Assembly (NCBI GenBank): GCA_021234155.1
Contig: JAJEKV010000085.1
Coordinates: 62,001-126,000 of the forward strand
Reading direction: 5' to 3'
Length of the DNA stretch: 64,000 nt
From: Isoetes taiwanensis
Lineage: Eukaryota; Streptophyta; Lycopodiopsida; Isoetales; Isoetaceae
Shown: piece after piece, positions 31,129 through 41,881 of the stretch
Numbering within the stretch: position 1 is the first letter of the stretch
How the letters are laid out: each line of letters opens with the position of its first letter
Notes under the pieces: generated by a model
The model's database searches: none
Seen by the model: the letters and a program-made list of their open reading frames with translations, nothing else
Told to the model about the DNA's origin: nothing
Program-made: the position numbers and the translations under genes

Positions 31129-33698
31129 CATATAGCCGATGTTGTATATGCTCTGATTGAGCCCGTATTGAAGATGTTGAAGAGATGGATTTACAAAGAT
31201 TAGAATGCAAAAAAAGCTACAGAGCCTGCCATTATTCTCAATGGTTTAAATATGCTTTCAACTATTAAGTTGAAGAAATTGAATAGATGGAGTTGCAAAA
31301 ATTAGATAGGGAAACAACATACGGTGCTGCAATTGCCACTTTTTTTGCTCATTCAATTTCCAATGGTCTAAATATGCCACCTACACCTATTTTGAGTAGC
31401 ATATTGACAGCCAAAGAAACGTGATGGTTTAGGTATCTTTGTGTAGATAGATAGCTCCAACGACCTGATTTGGGCATTATCATACTGAACACATCCTCAA
31501 AAAAATTCCGTCTTTCTAGACTCCAAGTTATGATTGGCATTTTAAGTCACTTAGATGCCTAGGTTTTACGCTTGCTAGTAGGCTTTTCAAAAGCTCCAAA
31601 ATCTGTATACTTATATTCTAAGATAGGTCAATAGAATTTGTTATACAATTGCCCCAAACGTTAGTTGTTATCCCAGGCGTTGGTGAATTTTACATGTGTT
31701 TAATCAAATTTGGGAGGAATTAATTGGATGGAGAAAATAGCTCTCCAGGTTCTGTACTCTTTATTTTTAACATCTAGTTGCTTGGCGGGTGCTCCATGGA
31801 AATTGAGAAAAATCATAATTTTTGTGGGCAAAAGTTTCTCCGACATAAACAAAGAGCTGTATCATCAAAATCACATGATCACTTTTTCTAATCTATTTTT
31901 TGTTAGCCCTAGATGAGTGGGTTTGTCCACCAATAGACTGCGATTACAATCAATGGGGTAAAATTGTGGCTCGATGCAAAAGTTGCAGATTGAAGATGTT
32001 TCCGTAAAATTAAAGCTCCTTAGTGCTGAGTCTACTTGCTCTGAGACTCAAATCGTAAATTGCCGCACCTGTTGGTTGCACCTTGAGCAGTTCTTTTGAA
32101 AGACCTGGCCCTGCTTACTGCAACTTCAAGTTGTTTGAAGTTATGGTGACCACCTCGTAGCCGGGACTACTTAAGAATTTCCTCTGTTTGCTCATCGGCC
32201 TAGTTCTCTTGGGCTCCACATTTTTGTCAGTCGTTGCATTAGGGATATTGGATGATGGTAACCCTTTTTTCTTAGTGTATATAATGGTTGGAACCATTTC
32301 TTTTTTCTAACCAACTTATTTAATGGTTCGAATTATTGTCTTTTTTTAACTGGCTTTCCTGCTGGTACCTATTGTCCAAGGGCTATTGTCTGTTGCTACC
32401 ATGATACCCCAGTGCTTCAATTCTCTTCTTGCTATCATGTCCATGGCTTCTCCCTCAGTCCTGGATGAGCCTAATAACCAATCGTAGGAAACAATAGCGC
32501 CTAGCTAGGGAATTATAAATCCATGGTCTACCATTCTTACGTTGAATGCAATCTGATTAGGCTCTAAGCTATTATTATTCAGCTAAGTTACCATTCTTTG
32601 GTAAAACTTAATGTTTCCATCATATCGCATCGATCCGAGCCATCGGATCGCCATTCTGGGAAGGGACGAGCTACTATATCAGGCCATTTCCTCTTTCGGA
32701 CCGGTTATCGGCGTCTTCTCACAGCAGCTCTTCTTCCATTCTCGTTGCTTCCCTCCCTTCCCGCCCTGTTGCGTGGGGGCATGAGTCTTTTTCATTTATG
32801 TTTCTTGTTCATGCACTCTTTGTTGTTCTCCACCTTGGGTGTTGTTATTATCATGTTTTTTTTTTCATCGGCATCATGCCGCATCATTCTCCACCTGCGG
32901 GTGATGCTGTTTATTTCCACCTCGAGGATGATGCATGGTTCTCCACACCGTTGGGTGATGCTTTTCCAAAGAGCCCAAACCAAGGTTATACCACAACAAT
33001 ACTCTTAAACTAGGCATCTTTGACATTAAGACTTCCCTGCACTATCTCAAATAATCACAGTTCAAACTCATAAATAAGTCGAACAAAAGAAATGTTTGCG
33101 GCGGCCTTGCCCGCGCAATAATTTTCTTGTCTATATAATAAACTTTATTGGATACTTATTGTGTTGTGTGGACATTAAACAACTCGCGATATAATATATA
33201 TAATATGCCACTTCAACTCCCAAGGCATAATTCAGGAACTTGATGGACTGCTTTAAAGTCAATAAAGATGAAGCTAGATACTAGAGACCACAATTTGTTT
33301 TCTGTTAGCTATATTTGGAATGTCTTGCTATATGTGAACCTTCAAAATTAATTAATAAATTTAAACTTTCATTGATTCCATTTTCCGGTATAGGACACTA
33401 TTTTTTAGTTGTCATGGCTATTTGGAACCTAAGTGGATCTACATCAAGTTCCATATATAATAAAACTATGATTTTTACAACAAATTTAAAGATCACAAAA
33501 TTTATGGGCTCTACATATTAGATCCATCCATGGAGCACATACATCAATTGATCTCTCGCAATGAAAACCATTTTAAGTCAATTTAATTTTATTTTCTCAA
33601 GCTTTTCGAGCATCTAAGAGGATAAATATAATTTACGTCATGGATTTCATTATAATTTTCTTTGAAATACTTGAATGATGTTTTACACAATTTTAAAG
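31129..33698. other. 2.5-kb region without a recognisable gene
   Basis: AT-rich, stops in all frames. Short open frames at 31349-31540, 32598-33013 and elsewhere have no motifs. A small palindromic phrase GATCCGAGCCATCGGATC at about 32633 recurs, inverted, near 58513 as GATCCGATGGCTCGGATC. Confidence 0.5.
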
Positions 33699-34243
33699 TC
33701 ACGAAGATAGGCTATAAAATCTCTCAGCAACTCCTTCTTGAAGTAGCTTGATCAACTTAGGAGAGGTGATGATCCTAGGCATTTTGTATTGACTAAAAGA
33801 AGTTCCATTGCTGATGGATAGCTCAATAAGTCGTTTCAACGTGCCTGGCTTAAGGATGCATAACTCAAGGCGCTCTATAGCATTGACAGCTCGAGATCCC
33901 CTGTAGCCAGGATCAACAAAACTTGTGTCCAATGTCGTACAACATTGTTGGAACAAGTTATTTTTGTTTGGGATATTGCAAGGGTCTTTCATCTCCCAAA
34001 AGATGACATAATGTCCTGGGTTTGTGGAACGATCAACACAGCTGGTGTAGTCCGCAAGTTCAAGGGAAGTATTTTGAAAGTGGGAGGAAGCCTTCTCAAC
34101 AGCAAGCCGCAAGTCGTTCTCATTGTTCTTGTCAACATTAACTGCGAGGACGACGTCCTTTCGATGTACATACGAAAATTGTGGGGAATTGTTATAGAAG
34201 CCCACAACTTGAACAACATCCCCAAGGCGATATCTATACAGAC

Positions 34244-34316
34244 CTGAGAGAGCAATGGTTGGTGAGTTCTAGGTGTAAACTAGAAATATTGCCAGAGAAA
34301 AAGAATGAACACTCAC
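34244..34316 (-). other. GH3 pseudogene intron 3
   Basis: Donor ATGCTG|GTGAGTG and acceptor CTCTCAG|GTCTGTAT, rejoining TTYAG to LYRYRLGD in frame. Confidence 0.8.
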
Positions 34317-35405
34317 CAGCATAAGTTGTGATAACTATCTCGTACTCATGACCAACTTTCACTTCACACAAAGAAACAGTTGGACCACCATATCGAGGGG
34401 TGTGAACTCATAGTAAGCAAAGCTAGGCACAACAGTGAAAACCGCGTTCTCAGGAGTATACTTGGGATTCACATTGACACCAATCCAGCTTTCAGAAGCA
34501 CCATAGTCACCAGCAACAAGCGGAAGGGAGCCAGCATAATGCCTCATTTTAGGGAGGTAAGGCATCATAACACCGGTCATGATGGAGTCTTGGCGTTGGG
34601 CCAGAGCCGCGGAATGATGTTATGGAATCCGTTAGAGCACTCCGCTCAGACCTTGGAGGCAAGGACAGGGTCCGGGCGGAGGACATGCGAAAGGGCGTCG
34701 CGGACCGGGGGGTCAACGTGACAGCTCAGCTTTCCAAACTCGAGGTCCTCTGCCAGCTTTTCCCATTCCTTTTCCAAAGTGGCAAATGCCTCCACTATGC
34801 TGTAGACAAAGGTAGAGTTTATGAAAAAATACATCTCTCTCTCTCTCTCCGTGGATGAGGCCACATAGCAGATGGTAGTACATTGCATGCCTTGGATTTG
34901 AACACAGTATCACATCATCTGGGCTGCAACCATATAATGCCCTTTTTTTCTTTTGCTTATTCAGATCTTCATTCTTGAACAGTATTGTCGTTGCCGTTCC
35001 CAGTTTTAGCCCTCCCTTCGTTCTGAATTCCTTGCCACAGTATAAAAATTCCAGGATCCTACCACCCGCCTGGAGCGGAAATTCCCTGTCATTCAAGCCA
35101 GCGTGATCTGTTAGAATCAACTGTAAGTATTACCCAACAGAAGTTTGCAGTGCATTTGACAGAAACAGTGTTTAGTTGACAAACAGGAAGCCTGTACATA
35201 TATCAAGCATAACTTATTCAACTCTAAACTAACGTATAAGTTGCAGATTGGATTTGATTCAAGAATACTTAATTTTGTTTTAAAGCTCAAGCCCTTCGCC
35301 AACCTTGATCTGTAAGCAGCAGCAATTTGGTATAGGGTGGGGGTTTGCGCTAGCAAATCCTTTGAAAATGGAGCCATTTTGTTCTTCCCTTTACTAGTCC
35401 CCGAG

Positions 35406-35490
35406 CTGCAAAAGTTGAAGAAGAGTTGGGAGTTAAAAATGATGTATGTGATCAGAAATATGTGTGAGAAAATGCATGTTATGAGCCTAC
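35406..35490 (-). other. GH3 pseudogene intron 1
   Basis: Donor CCCTTAG|GTAGGC and acceptor TTTTGCAG|CTCGGGG, rejoining ...TVLSL to SSGTSKG in frame. Confidence 0.8.
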
Positions 35491-35825
35491 CTAAGGGAGA
35501 GAACTGTAACAGGCTCTGCAGTAAGGATGGGTGCAGTGTCCCCATCTGCTATTCTTTGAATATCAGGCTCAATATCAGCATGAGTTATGAGAGGCAGGCA
35601 AGCTCTGAAAGATTTCACATCTGTTCTGCCTGCAAGATTATTTCTTTGCAGATACTCAGTTTGGGAATTGATCCTCAGGATTTCTTCCAGTGTCTCGATT
35701 TGCACCTCATGCACATTTTGGGTCATAGACTCGAACTGTGCTATCACATTAGCCTCGTTGCTTGAGATGGCAGAAGGCATCTTGATTCCGCGGGGAGTAT
35801 GTACCCACCAGCGTAGTAATAGAAT

Positions 35826-35847
35826 TGATTTTTATCGTCCACGGAAA
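35826..35847 (-). mobile_element. Possible LINE 3'-end scrap
   Basis: TTTTTATCGTCCACGGA on the plus strand is the inverse of the LINE family's terminal TCCGTGGACGATAAAA, preceded by AGAATTGA in the tail position. Only about 17 bp are matched. Confidence 0.35.
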
Positions 35848-35937
35848 CAAATCACAGTTTGCAGACAAAGAAGTGATAGGATTTGTGACAACTGGCTGCC
35901 CTTTTATAGCTGCAGAAGGTTCAAACAATTCCAATAA

Positions 35938-36045
35938 GGTGTAGATAACGTCCTGGCCTTCGGGCGTTACTGAGCAAAAAATTTTCGGGCCATGTGGCCA
36001 TGGCCAAAATGGCTCGGGCCCTTAACGCCCTGGTTCGAGGGTTTG
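35938..36045. mobile_element. MITE family B, copy 3, diverged
   Basis: GTGTAGATAACGTCCTGG at the left and TTAACGCCCTGG at the right, with a central hairpin ggccatggccaaaatggctc. Clearly related to 29764-29915 but rearranged. Confidence 0.6.
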
Positions 36046-36119
36046 CATAACAGAGAGAGCGAGCTGGACTGGAATACCTGACGATGGATACAGCCGGAAA
36101 AGAGGAGAAAATTCATGAT

Positions 36120-36195
36120 CAGAGTCAGGGAATTGAACCCTGCTTTCAAGACCACTTCTCTGTTGCTAAGCCCCTTTGAGCCACCCGTGATACAG
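36120..36195 (-). other. tRNA-derived sequence (SINE candidate)
   Basis: On the minus strand a box-A-like TGGCTCAAAGGGG (36171-36183) is followed 40 bases on by a perfect T-arm, CAGGG-TTCAATT-CCCTG (36126-36142), which contains the box-B-like GGTTCAATTCC. D- and anticodon arms are poorly formed, so it is not a functional tRNA. A SINE head or a decayed tRNA gene fits. Confidence 0.5.
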
Positions 36196-36654
36196 TAAAG
36201 AAAAGAGCCAGCTAAATAAAAACAAAAGGAAGAGTAAAAGAAAGGGCTTTTCCGGAAGAACGGGTACCGAATCACAGTATAGCGGCCTAGTTTCTAAACA
36301 AGATCAGCAAAACTAGACCAAGAACAAGATCAGCGGCCTGGTTTAGGCAAAATGAGAACAAGAACAGAAAAGATATAGAAAAATATGAGGAATGGCTCTG
36401 CACAAGGGAAGAACAAAAAAAATAAGCATCTTACTTCCCAATTACTTCCATTAACACCCGATTCGACCCTGCTTTCGTGCTCATTAGAAGCCAATGACAG
36501 GAAAATCTGCAAACAATCAGGCAAAAGCAAGACTTAAAGACAAAAATTCATTTGAATGGGGCGAAAAACGGCTCAAACTAAGCCCCGGAACTCAACCTTA
36601 CTCCCAGATTTGCAAGCGCTACCTGCTTCAGAGCATTAGAAAGGATAGAAGATG

Positions 36655-36722
36655 GCTATGGCGACGGAAGAAGGCGGCAAAGAAGGCGGCTATGGCGGCA
36701 AAGAAGGCGGCAAAGAAGGCTG
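36655..36722 (+). repeat. Short tandem repeat GGCGGCAAAGAA / GGCTATGGC
   Basis: Four to five units of 'aaagaaggcggc' with interspersed 'tatggcg'. Confidence 0.8.
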
Positions 36723-37126
36723 TAATATTCTAGGGTGTTATAAAACTGCCGTATTTCTCTAGGCTGTTATGAGACTGTGCCTATAAAATATGGGCCAGTA
36801 CGATGTTATTAGCTGGTAACATGCTTGAAATGGACGGTTGAGATTGCATCGTAGCCTGTAAACTTGAGAACCAGGGCGTTAAGGAAATGTAAATCTCAGT
36901 GATATTCAAATTCCTTGACCTAAGAAAATGTAAATCTCAGTGACAATATCACAGTTGGGTCGCTTGTATTTCCGGTGGTGCATTCTCAGGCATCCACGTC
37001 GCCCCTGCCGATTTCAAGGAATCAAATTTCCATTCTTCATGCTTCAGCACCGGCTGCACAGGTAAGAAATCATAGCAAATTTTCATCATAGTAACCGGAT
37101 CTTGCGCTCCCCAACTGTGATATTGT
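36723..37126. other. Region with one unassigned minus-strand open frame
   Basis: The minus-strand frame at 36949-37188 (79 codons) ends ...HEEWKFDSLKSAGATWMPENAPPEIQATQL and looks protein-like in composition. It has no recognised motif, and its start overlaps the adjacent hairpin element. The phrase 'aaatgtaaatctcagtga' occurs twice at about 36886 and 36924. Confidence 0.3.
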
Positions 37127-37223
37127 AAGGGTAGCACAATCGGTCCTGGATTCCGGTTTTGCGGCTCCGGCCACCGGTCGGCCGCCAAACCGGGAATCCA
37201 GTCCCAATTGTGCTACCCTTATA
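37124..37223. mobile_element. ~100-bp hairpin MITE
   Basis: TAAGGGTAGCACAAT...CTGGATTCCGGTTT...GGC pairs with GCC...AAACCGGGAATCCAG...ATTGTGCTACCCTTA. The element is almost entirely self-complementary. Confidence 0.65.
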
Positions 37224-37661
37224 CATTCAAATTCCTTGACCTTTTCCTTGACCGCAAAGAATTCCCTTCTAGATCTGCCACCGTAGGTGAAGGGCCTGCT
37301 ATTTTTGTTCGTAGGGCCCGTCAGTCAAACTTCGAATTCTTACTTTATTTTTTTTGCCAAATAATCCAAATCTGAAATGGGTCCCATTTATTGTTCCAAC
37401 TATGAAAAGCCAAGCAAAGTTTAAGAAGAAGTAGAAGACAAAAAGAGAAGTTGGAAATGAGGTCTCCACCATGTTGTAAGAACAAATATATGAACTATCT
37501 TGGAACAAATATATGAACTATCTTGGAAACGAACAAACCAATTATCATAAGGTAAGTGGGTTCACATTCCTGCTCATTCTCAGATCATTCTTATCAAAAT
37601 TGAAAAGTCGCATGCAGAAAACCGTTAGAATCCAGTCATCTTACCTTGACATAGTGGAAAC

Positions 37662-37775
37662 ATAAAGGGGCATGCATCCTTGCCAGCCCCTTTTTAGAAT
37701 ATGGTCGCTCCTCAACGACACTCTCGGATTCTACAGGTTAGAGGCTGGCAAGAATGCCCTTCCCCTTTCCATTCC
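37662..37775. mobile_element. Imperfect TIR element, ~110 bp
   Basis: AAAGGGGCATGCATCCTTGCCAGCC at the left is matched inversely by GGCTGGCAAGAATGCCC..CCCCTTTC at the right, with a ~55-bp spacer. Boundaries and target duplication are unclear. Confidence 0.45.
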
Positions 37776-39595
37776 ACATCACCGTCTTTGCTTAGTATAA
37801 AACCATCCTAACAATGTTTGAAATCAAACACACCTTTTTTTTTTTTACATGTGTTTCAAAGATTCCCTTCTAAGTTTTGAAAGCACCTAAAATTTACATG
37901 TTTTTTCTGCACATCATTTATTCAAAAATCAAAAGCATCTCAAAATTTGACTTTTACCCTAACCTAGAATATTTCTTAGTGTGTTGAAAAACATCAATGA
38001 CTTTTTCATATATGTTTACCACATACGTCTCTTTTTTTTTTTTTTTTTTTTTTGTTAAGGCAGTGGATTTGTATTACATGTAGGAAGATTACATGAATAT
38101 ATAGCACAATAACAGGGGGTTCCAGGGGGATTTGATATGGATATAAAAATTACAATTCTTGAAACCATAGACCATATATCCCTAAAATAATTGAATGTGT
38201 CGTTATAAAAAAAAAATATATATATATATATACAAATTCAAGATAGAAAATGATCACGTTAGGTATATTGGTTAAAGTACTCTTATAAAGAAATTGAATT
38301 TTTTGAGTAGAGGTTCGAGCCCCCATATTTCATATTCTAAAACCTTAGACAAAGCTGTATAGAGGTTGATATCCCCTCAAAACCGTAGGCAAAACATAGA
38401 TGCCCCCAATCATAAAAGACCATAAGCGAAACGAGAGGCGTCCAGAGGCCCTAACGTACGGTCTGGGCCGTAGGATCGACGTATCCGACTACTGTGATAG
38501 TCCAGGTAGACCTCATTCAGAATATATGGCATATATAGCACAATGACAGGGTTTTTTTATTTATTTATTTTTTTTTTATTTGTAAATTTGTATGTTTTTT
38601 CATATGGTTTTACTATGATTCTGTGGCCGTATTGCACATGGTGTACTAATTGGTACATATAGAGTGTGCATCATATTTTTATGTCCTTCCCTAATTTTGT
38701 AAGGCATTTGCCAATGCGTTCCCCCCCCAAAAAAAAAATAAAAAAAAAAAAATAAAAATTGGCAAATTGAAGATTAGAAAATTGGCAGGTTGTTCCATCA
38801 ACTTCACAAGTTTCACTATCCCCTGCCAAAGAAGTGAATGTTATTCTGAATAAGTACATAAATAGGTAATATACCATTTCTTGATTAGGTCATATGATGC
38901 TTTCTAGGAATGTCATATGATGCTTTCTAGGATTCTACCAATGTTTTCACTCTGTTGCTCAGTCAAGAACATAATAGCCTTTCCTAACTGGACCTGAATC
39001 ACTTAAATAGAACAGAAATATTGGAAGCTGAATCTTAACAGCCCGTACTCTAAGCCTGACACTTAGAAAATGCTATTGCAACACTAGTATATTTGGTAGA
39101 TTAGAACCTGGAACCAACACATGAGTTTGTATCCTTGGCTAGCTGTTTGTTATGCTTTATCAGGTAAATTGCAACACCAGGAGAGAGAAAGAGAACTTAC
39201 ATCGCCCGATGATTTAAGATTAGAAGTTCAATCGTTAAAGATTCAATGGCAACACTAATCTGGACCATCATTCAATTAAATTGGGATTATGTCTTAATTT
39301 TGGAACAAATTTGCATGTTTTTAGTAGCATATTCAAATTCACACATTTCACCTCAAAATTATGAAAACGTAATATCATGTTATTTACAAAATAGTCAATA
39401 TTTCACAATATAGCACCATATCATAAAAACGTGATAACAAAAATTTACATAATTCAACTTTCTTCAAGCACCCCCAATGATATCATAGCCTTCTTCCTGA
39501 CATCCTGAGGTATTGTAATTCTTGCATTTCTAGCTGGAATAGTGTTTGGAGTCCATGAGTACAAAACACTTTCATAGTCTAGCCAAAGATCAGGA
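37776..39595. other. AT-rich region without a recognisable gene
   Basis: Contains T-runs (38032-38053, 38551-38578), a (TA)n stretch near 38216-38231, and at 38112-38170 a segment (cagggggttccagggggatt, then 'attcttgaaacc') resembling one arm of MITE family A. No gene was recognised. Confidence 0.5.
38255..38330 (+). other. tRNA-like promoter boxes (SINE candidate)
   Basis: TTAGGTATATTGGTTAAAG (box-A-like, about 38260) and GAGGTTCGAGCCCCC (box B, about 38308-38322) have plausible tRNA spacing. The T-arm pairing is poor, so this is weaker than the 36.1-kb case. Confidence 0.3.
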
Positions 39596-41881
39596 TCACT
39601 CGGATTTCCATCTCTTTGTCCAACAATCGAGGTACCTTTCTTTGCTCCGATCGTTGGTCAACCGATGCCTTTGGACACCACCATTCCACCCGCACATGGT
39701 TGAAGTTAATATTACCTTCTTCTTTGCAAATATCGAGAGATAGTGAACCCCAACCACCTTTGGATATGTATCTAAATCTGCTGGCTTTACTACCACAAAT
39801 TGGTGGCATTCCAAGTCAGTGGAAGGTTCATAAGCATCCATGCCTAGAAACTTTGGCCTATTGTTCTTAGGACCAACATAGTGTTTGTCAGGAGGAGGAG
39901 GAGTGTATTGCTTGCGAATGCTACTTACAGTGTCACCAACATCCTCAGCACCTGCTAAGGTCTTCCACCTAGTTTTAGGCAACCACCCTTCTTTCAATTC
40001 ATCTGAGGATGTGTCTATCTCCCCCAACAGGTTAATCACCTTCTTCCAGTAAGCCACCAAGGCACGGTTGGTGTCATCTGGATTGGTTTGCCAATGCTTT
40101 GTATAGTCCTGGATTCCTTCCTTAGTCAATCCCAATTGCTTCACTTCTTTAGTAGGTTTTAGAGCTTTCGGTTGACCTGGAGGTATCATAGGCTTGCCAT
40201 TCTCATCTCTACGCCATATTTCCTCCCCTCCTCTCCACTCATCCTCTGAAGGTCTCATCTTCCATTGGAAGATTGGAATCCCATCTCTCACCCAAAAGTG
40301 AACTACTTGAAGCACGGAATGACCTTCAAGATCCAATGTATAACCATCCACAAAGCTCTTCCAATTGGGCACTTCTTCTATGAGAGAAGCTATAGGGTTT
40401 GGAGTAGTGCATTCATGCAAGATTTCCATTAGCCTAGGAAAGTTGGTCCTTGTCTCCCCGCTTGATTATACAACTATATTTGCCAAATAATGCATCCACA
40501 TCCTCATGGGTATGCCCGGCATAAGAAACCCTAAATTAACTCTTTCAAATATCCCCACAGTTGTTAAGTAGGATAGGAAAGAAAACATCCACTGTTCTTA
40601 TTTTGGCGGCACAATTATCAAGTTGCAAGAGAAACCTTTTGGGTAGATCTTGAGGTCTAGCACGTGAAGTTGAAACTCCAACATGTTCATTAGACCCATG
40701 CTTCCTAAATCTTGCCTTCTTTGAACTTTTCAATATTGTTAGGGTTTGCATCTAACAATGCTCTATGTAGTGCACTAGGCTGTAGGGTCCTGGAGGTGAC
40801 CATTGTATCCATTTTCATAGTTTCTCAAACACCTCATGATACTCCCAATATGAAAATATGGACCATCACTCCACAACTCCAAACTAAAATGGCCATAGTA
40901 GGTTTGAGTCTGCCCATGCAAGATTGCCCAGTCATTGAGATCTTGTAAAGGGTATGATCTTCCACATGACTTTGGTATGTACTTGAATTGTGGAAGACAA
41001 GTCTTTTGCTGGTCCATGTTGTCATGTATAATACATAAATAGTTATTGGGTTCCAATGCAGATAATGTCCTCCACATCCAATAACATGATCTACATGATA
41101 GTTGGTCAGTCATATGGTCCTTCATATGCTCCCTTATCCTAGCCCTTTGACTAGGTTGCACAGTCTTATCAAGAGTCTCCTTCAACTTAGCACATAAATT
41201 GCACTTTGCAAAGTTGTTTGAAGTTGCTATGGTGACATGATTGAAATGCTTCTTCCATAACCTACTAAAGCTAGGTTGGGATATTGGAAGAATTCCCAAT
41301 TCTCGAAGTAGGGAATTCACTTCTTCCAAAATACTCTTTTGAGTACAATGTGATGGCAACCTTTTCTCAACAACTGCTCTTCCCTTTTCATCCCTTCTGC
41401 TTTTGTGTGGCATAGACTCTGCATTGAAATCAATATATTTTTCAAATATCTCCCTGGCAGCCAAGGTCCTAGCTGTTGGTCTCAACAAACCATTATTTCC
41501 ATGTAAAGCAATCCTGTTCCCCTCTGCCTGTTTTTTTTGCCAATTATGCCATGAAGAAGTTGGAATTGCATGGATAGTCTTCCATGCTTTTGCACATATC
41601 CATTTGCCTAGCAAAGGGTATCTTTTTCTGTTTGGGTTTCTTTCATCCTGAAGTGCATGTTCGAAGATTGTGTACATGTAGGTCCTCCTCTCATCAACAG
41701 TGTATTGAAAAGTGGCTCTTGCTTCCACCAATTGTTCTATTGTAAAGAATTGCACATAAGATTCTGCTATGGTGAACGATTCTAACACATTCCAAGTGGC
41801 TACATTCGTCCCAATCAGGTTTGGAAGTAGTTTCCTAATTTGAAAGCTTGGCTTACTCTTGGATCTAGTAAATTCATACAA
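39596..41881 (-). pseudogene. DDE-type transposase-like pseudogene with GHTHEDVD motif
   Basis: Minus strand. The 368-codon first part has a CNLCAKLKETLD...CRSCYW zinc site (41070-41200) and IIHDNMDQQKTCLP (about 41000-41030). After a frame change comes LQLDNCA (40608-40625). After another comes GHTHEDVDALFGKYS (about 40475-40517). The final 277-codon frame (40429-39596) is Trp/Pro-rich. The three acidic motifs DNMDQ, QLDNCA and GHTHEDVD form a plausible DDE/DDD triad of an RNase H fold. I associate this arrangement with 'DUF7869-like' proteins of oomycetes, algae, cnidarians and non-seed plants, but that name is from memory and unverified. At least two frameshifts disable it. No TIRs were found. 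Confidence 0.68.

Larger units (their letters stand above)
33699..35780 (-). pseudogene. GH3: GH3 family acyl acid-amido synthetase, four exons, disrupted
   Basis: Minus strand. Exon 1 (35780-35491) starts MPSAISSNEANVIAQFE and holds the GH3 N-terminus (TEYLQ...GRTDVKSFRACLPLITH, IQRIADGDTAPIL). Exon 2 (35405-35304) carries the ATP-binding SSGTSKGKNKM loop. Exon 3 (35095-34317) includes MYYHLLCGLI, STFVYSIVEAF, HYAGSLPLVAGDYGASE and FAYYEFTPLD. Exon 4 (34243-33699) starts LYRYRLGD and has DKNNEND, PGHYVIFWE and the C-terminal QYKMPR...FYSL. GH3 enzymes adenylate plant hormones such as auxin or jasmonate and join them to amino acids in the cytosol; the substrate here cannot be told. The gene is broken by a frameshift in a GA repeat (34834-34849), a TGA at 34646-34648, and single-base shifts near 34580 and 34397. 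The exon 2/3 junction is inferred. Confidence 0.88.

Noticed and set aside
32598-33008. A 136-codon plus-strand frame with hydrophobic stretches
   Set aside because: Hydrophobicity comes from a T-rich tract. No start context, motif or splice evidence.
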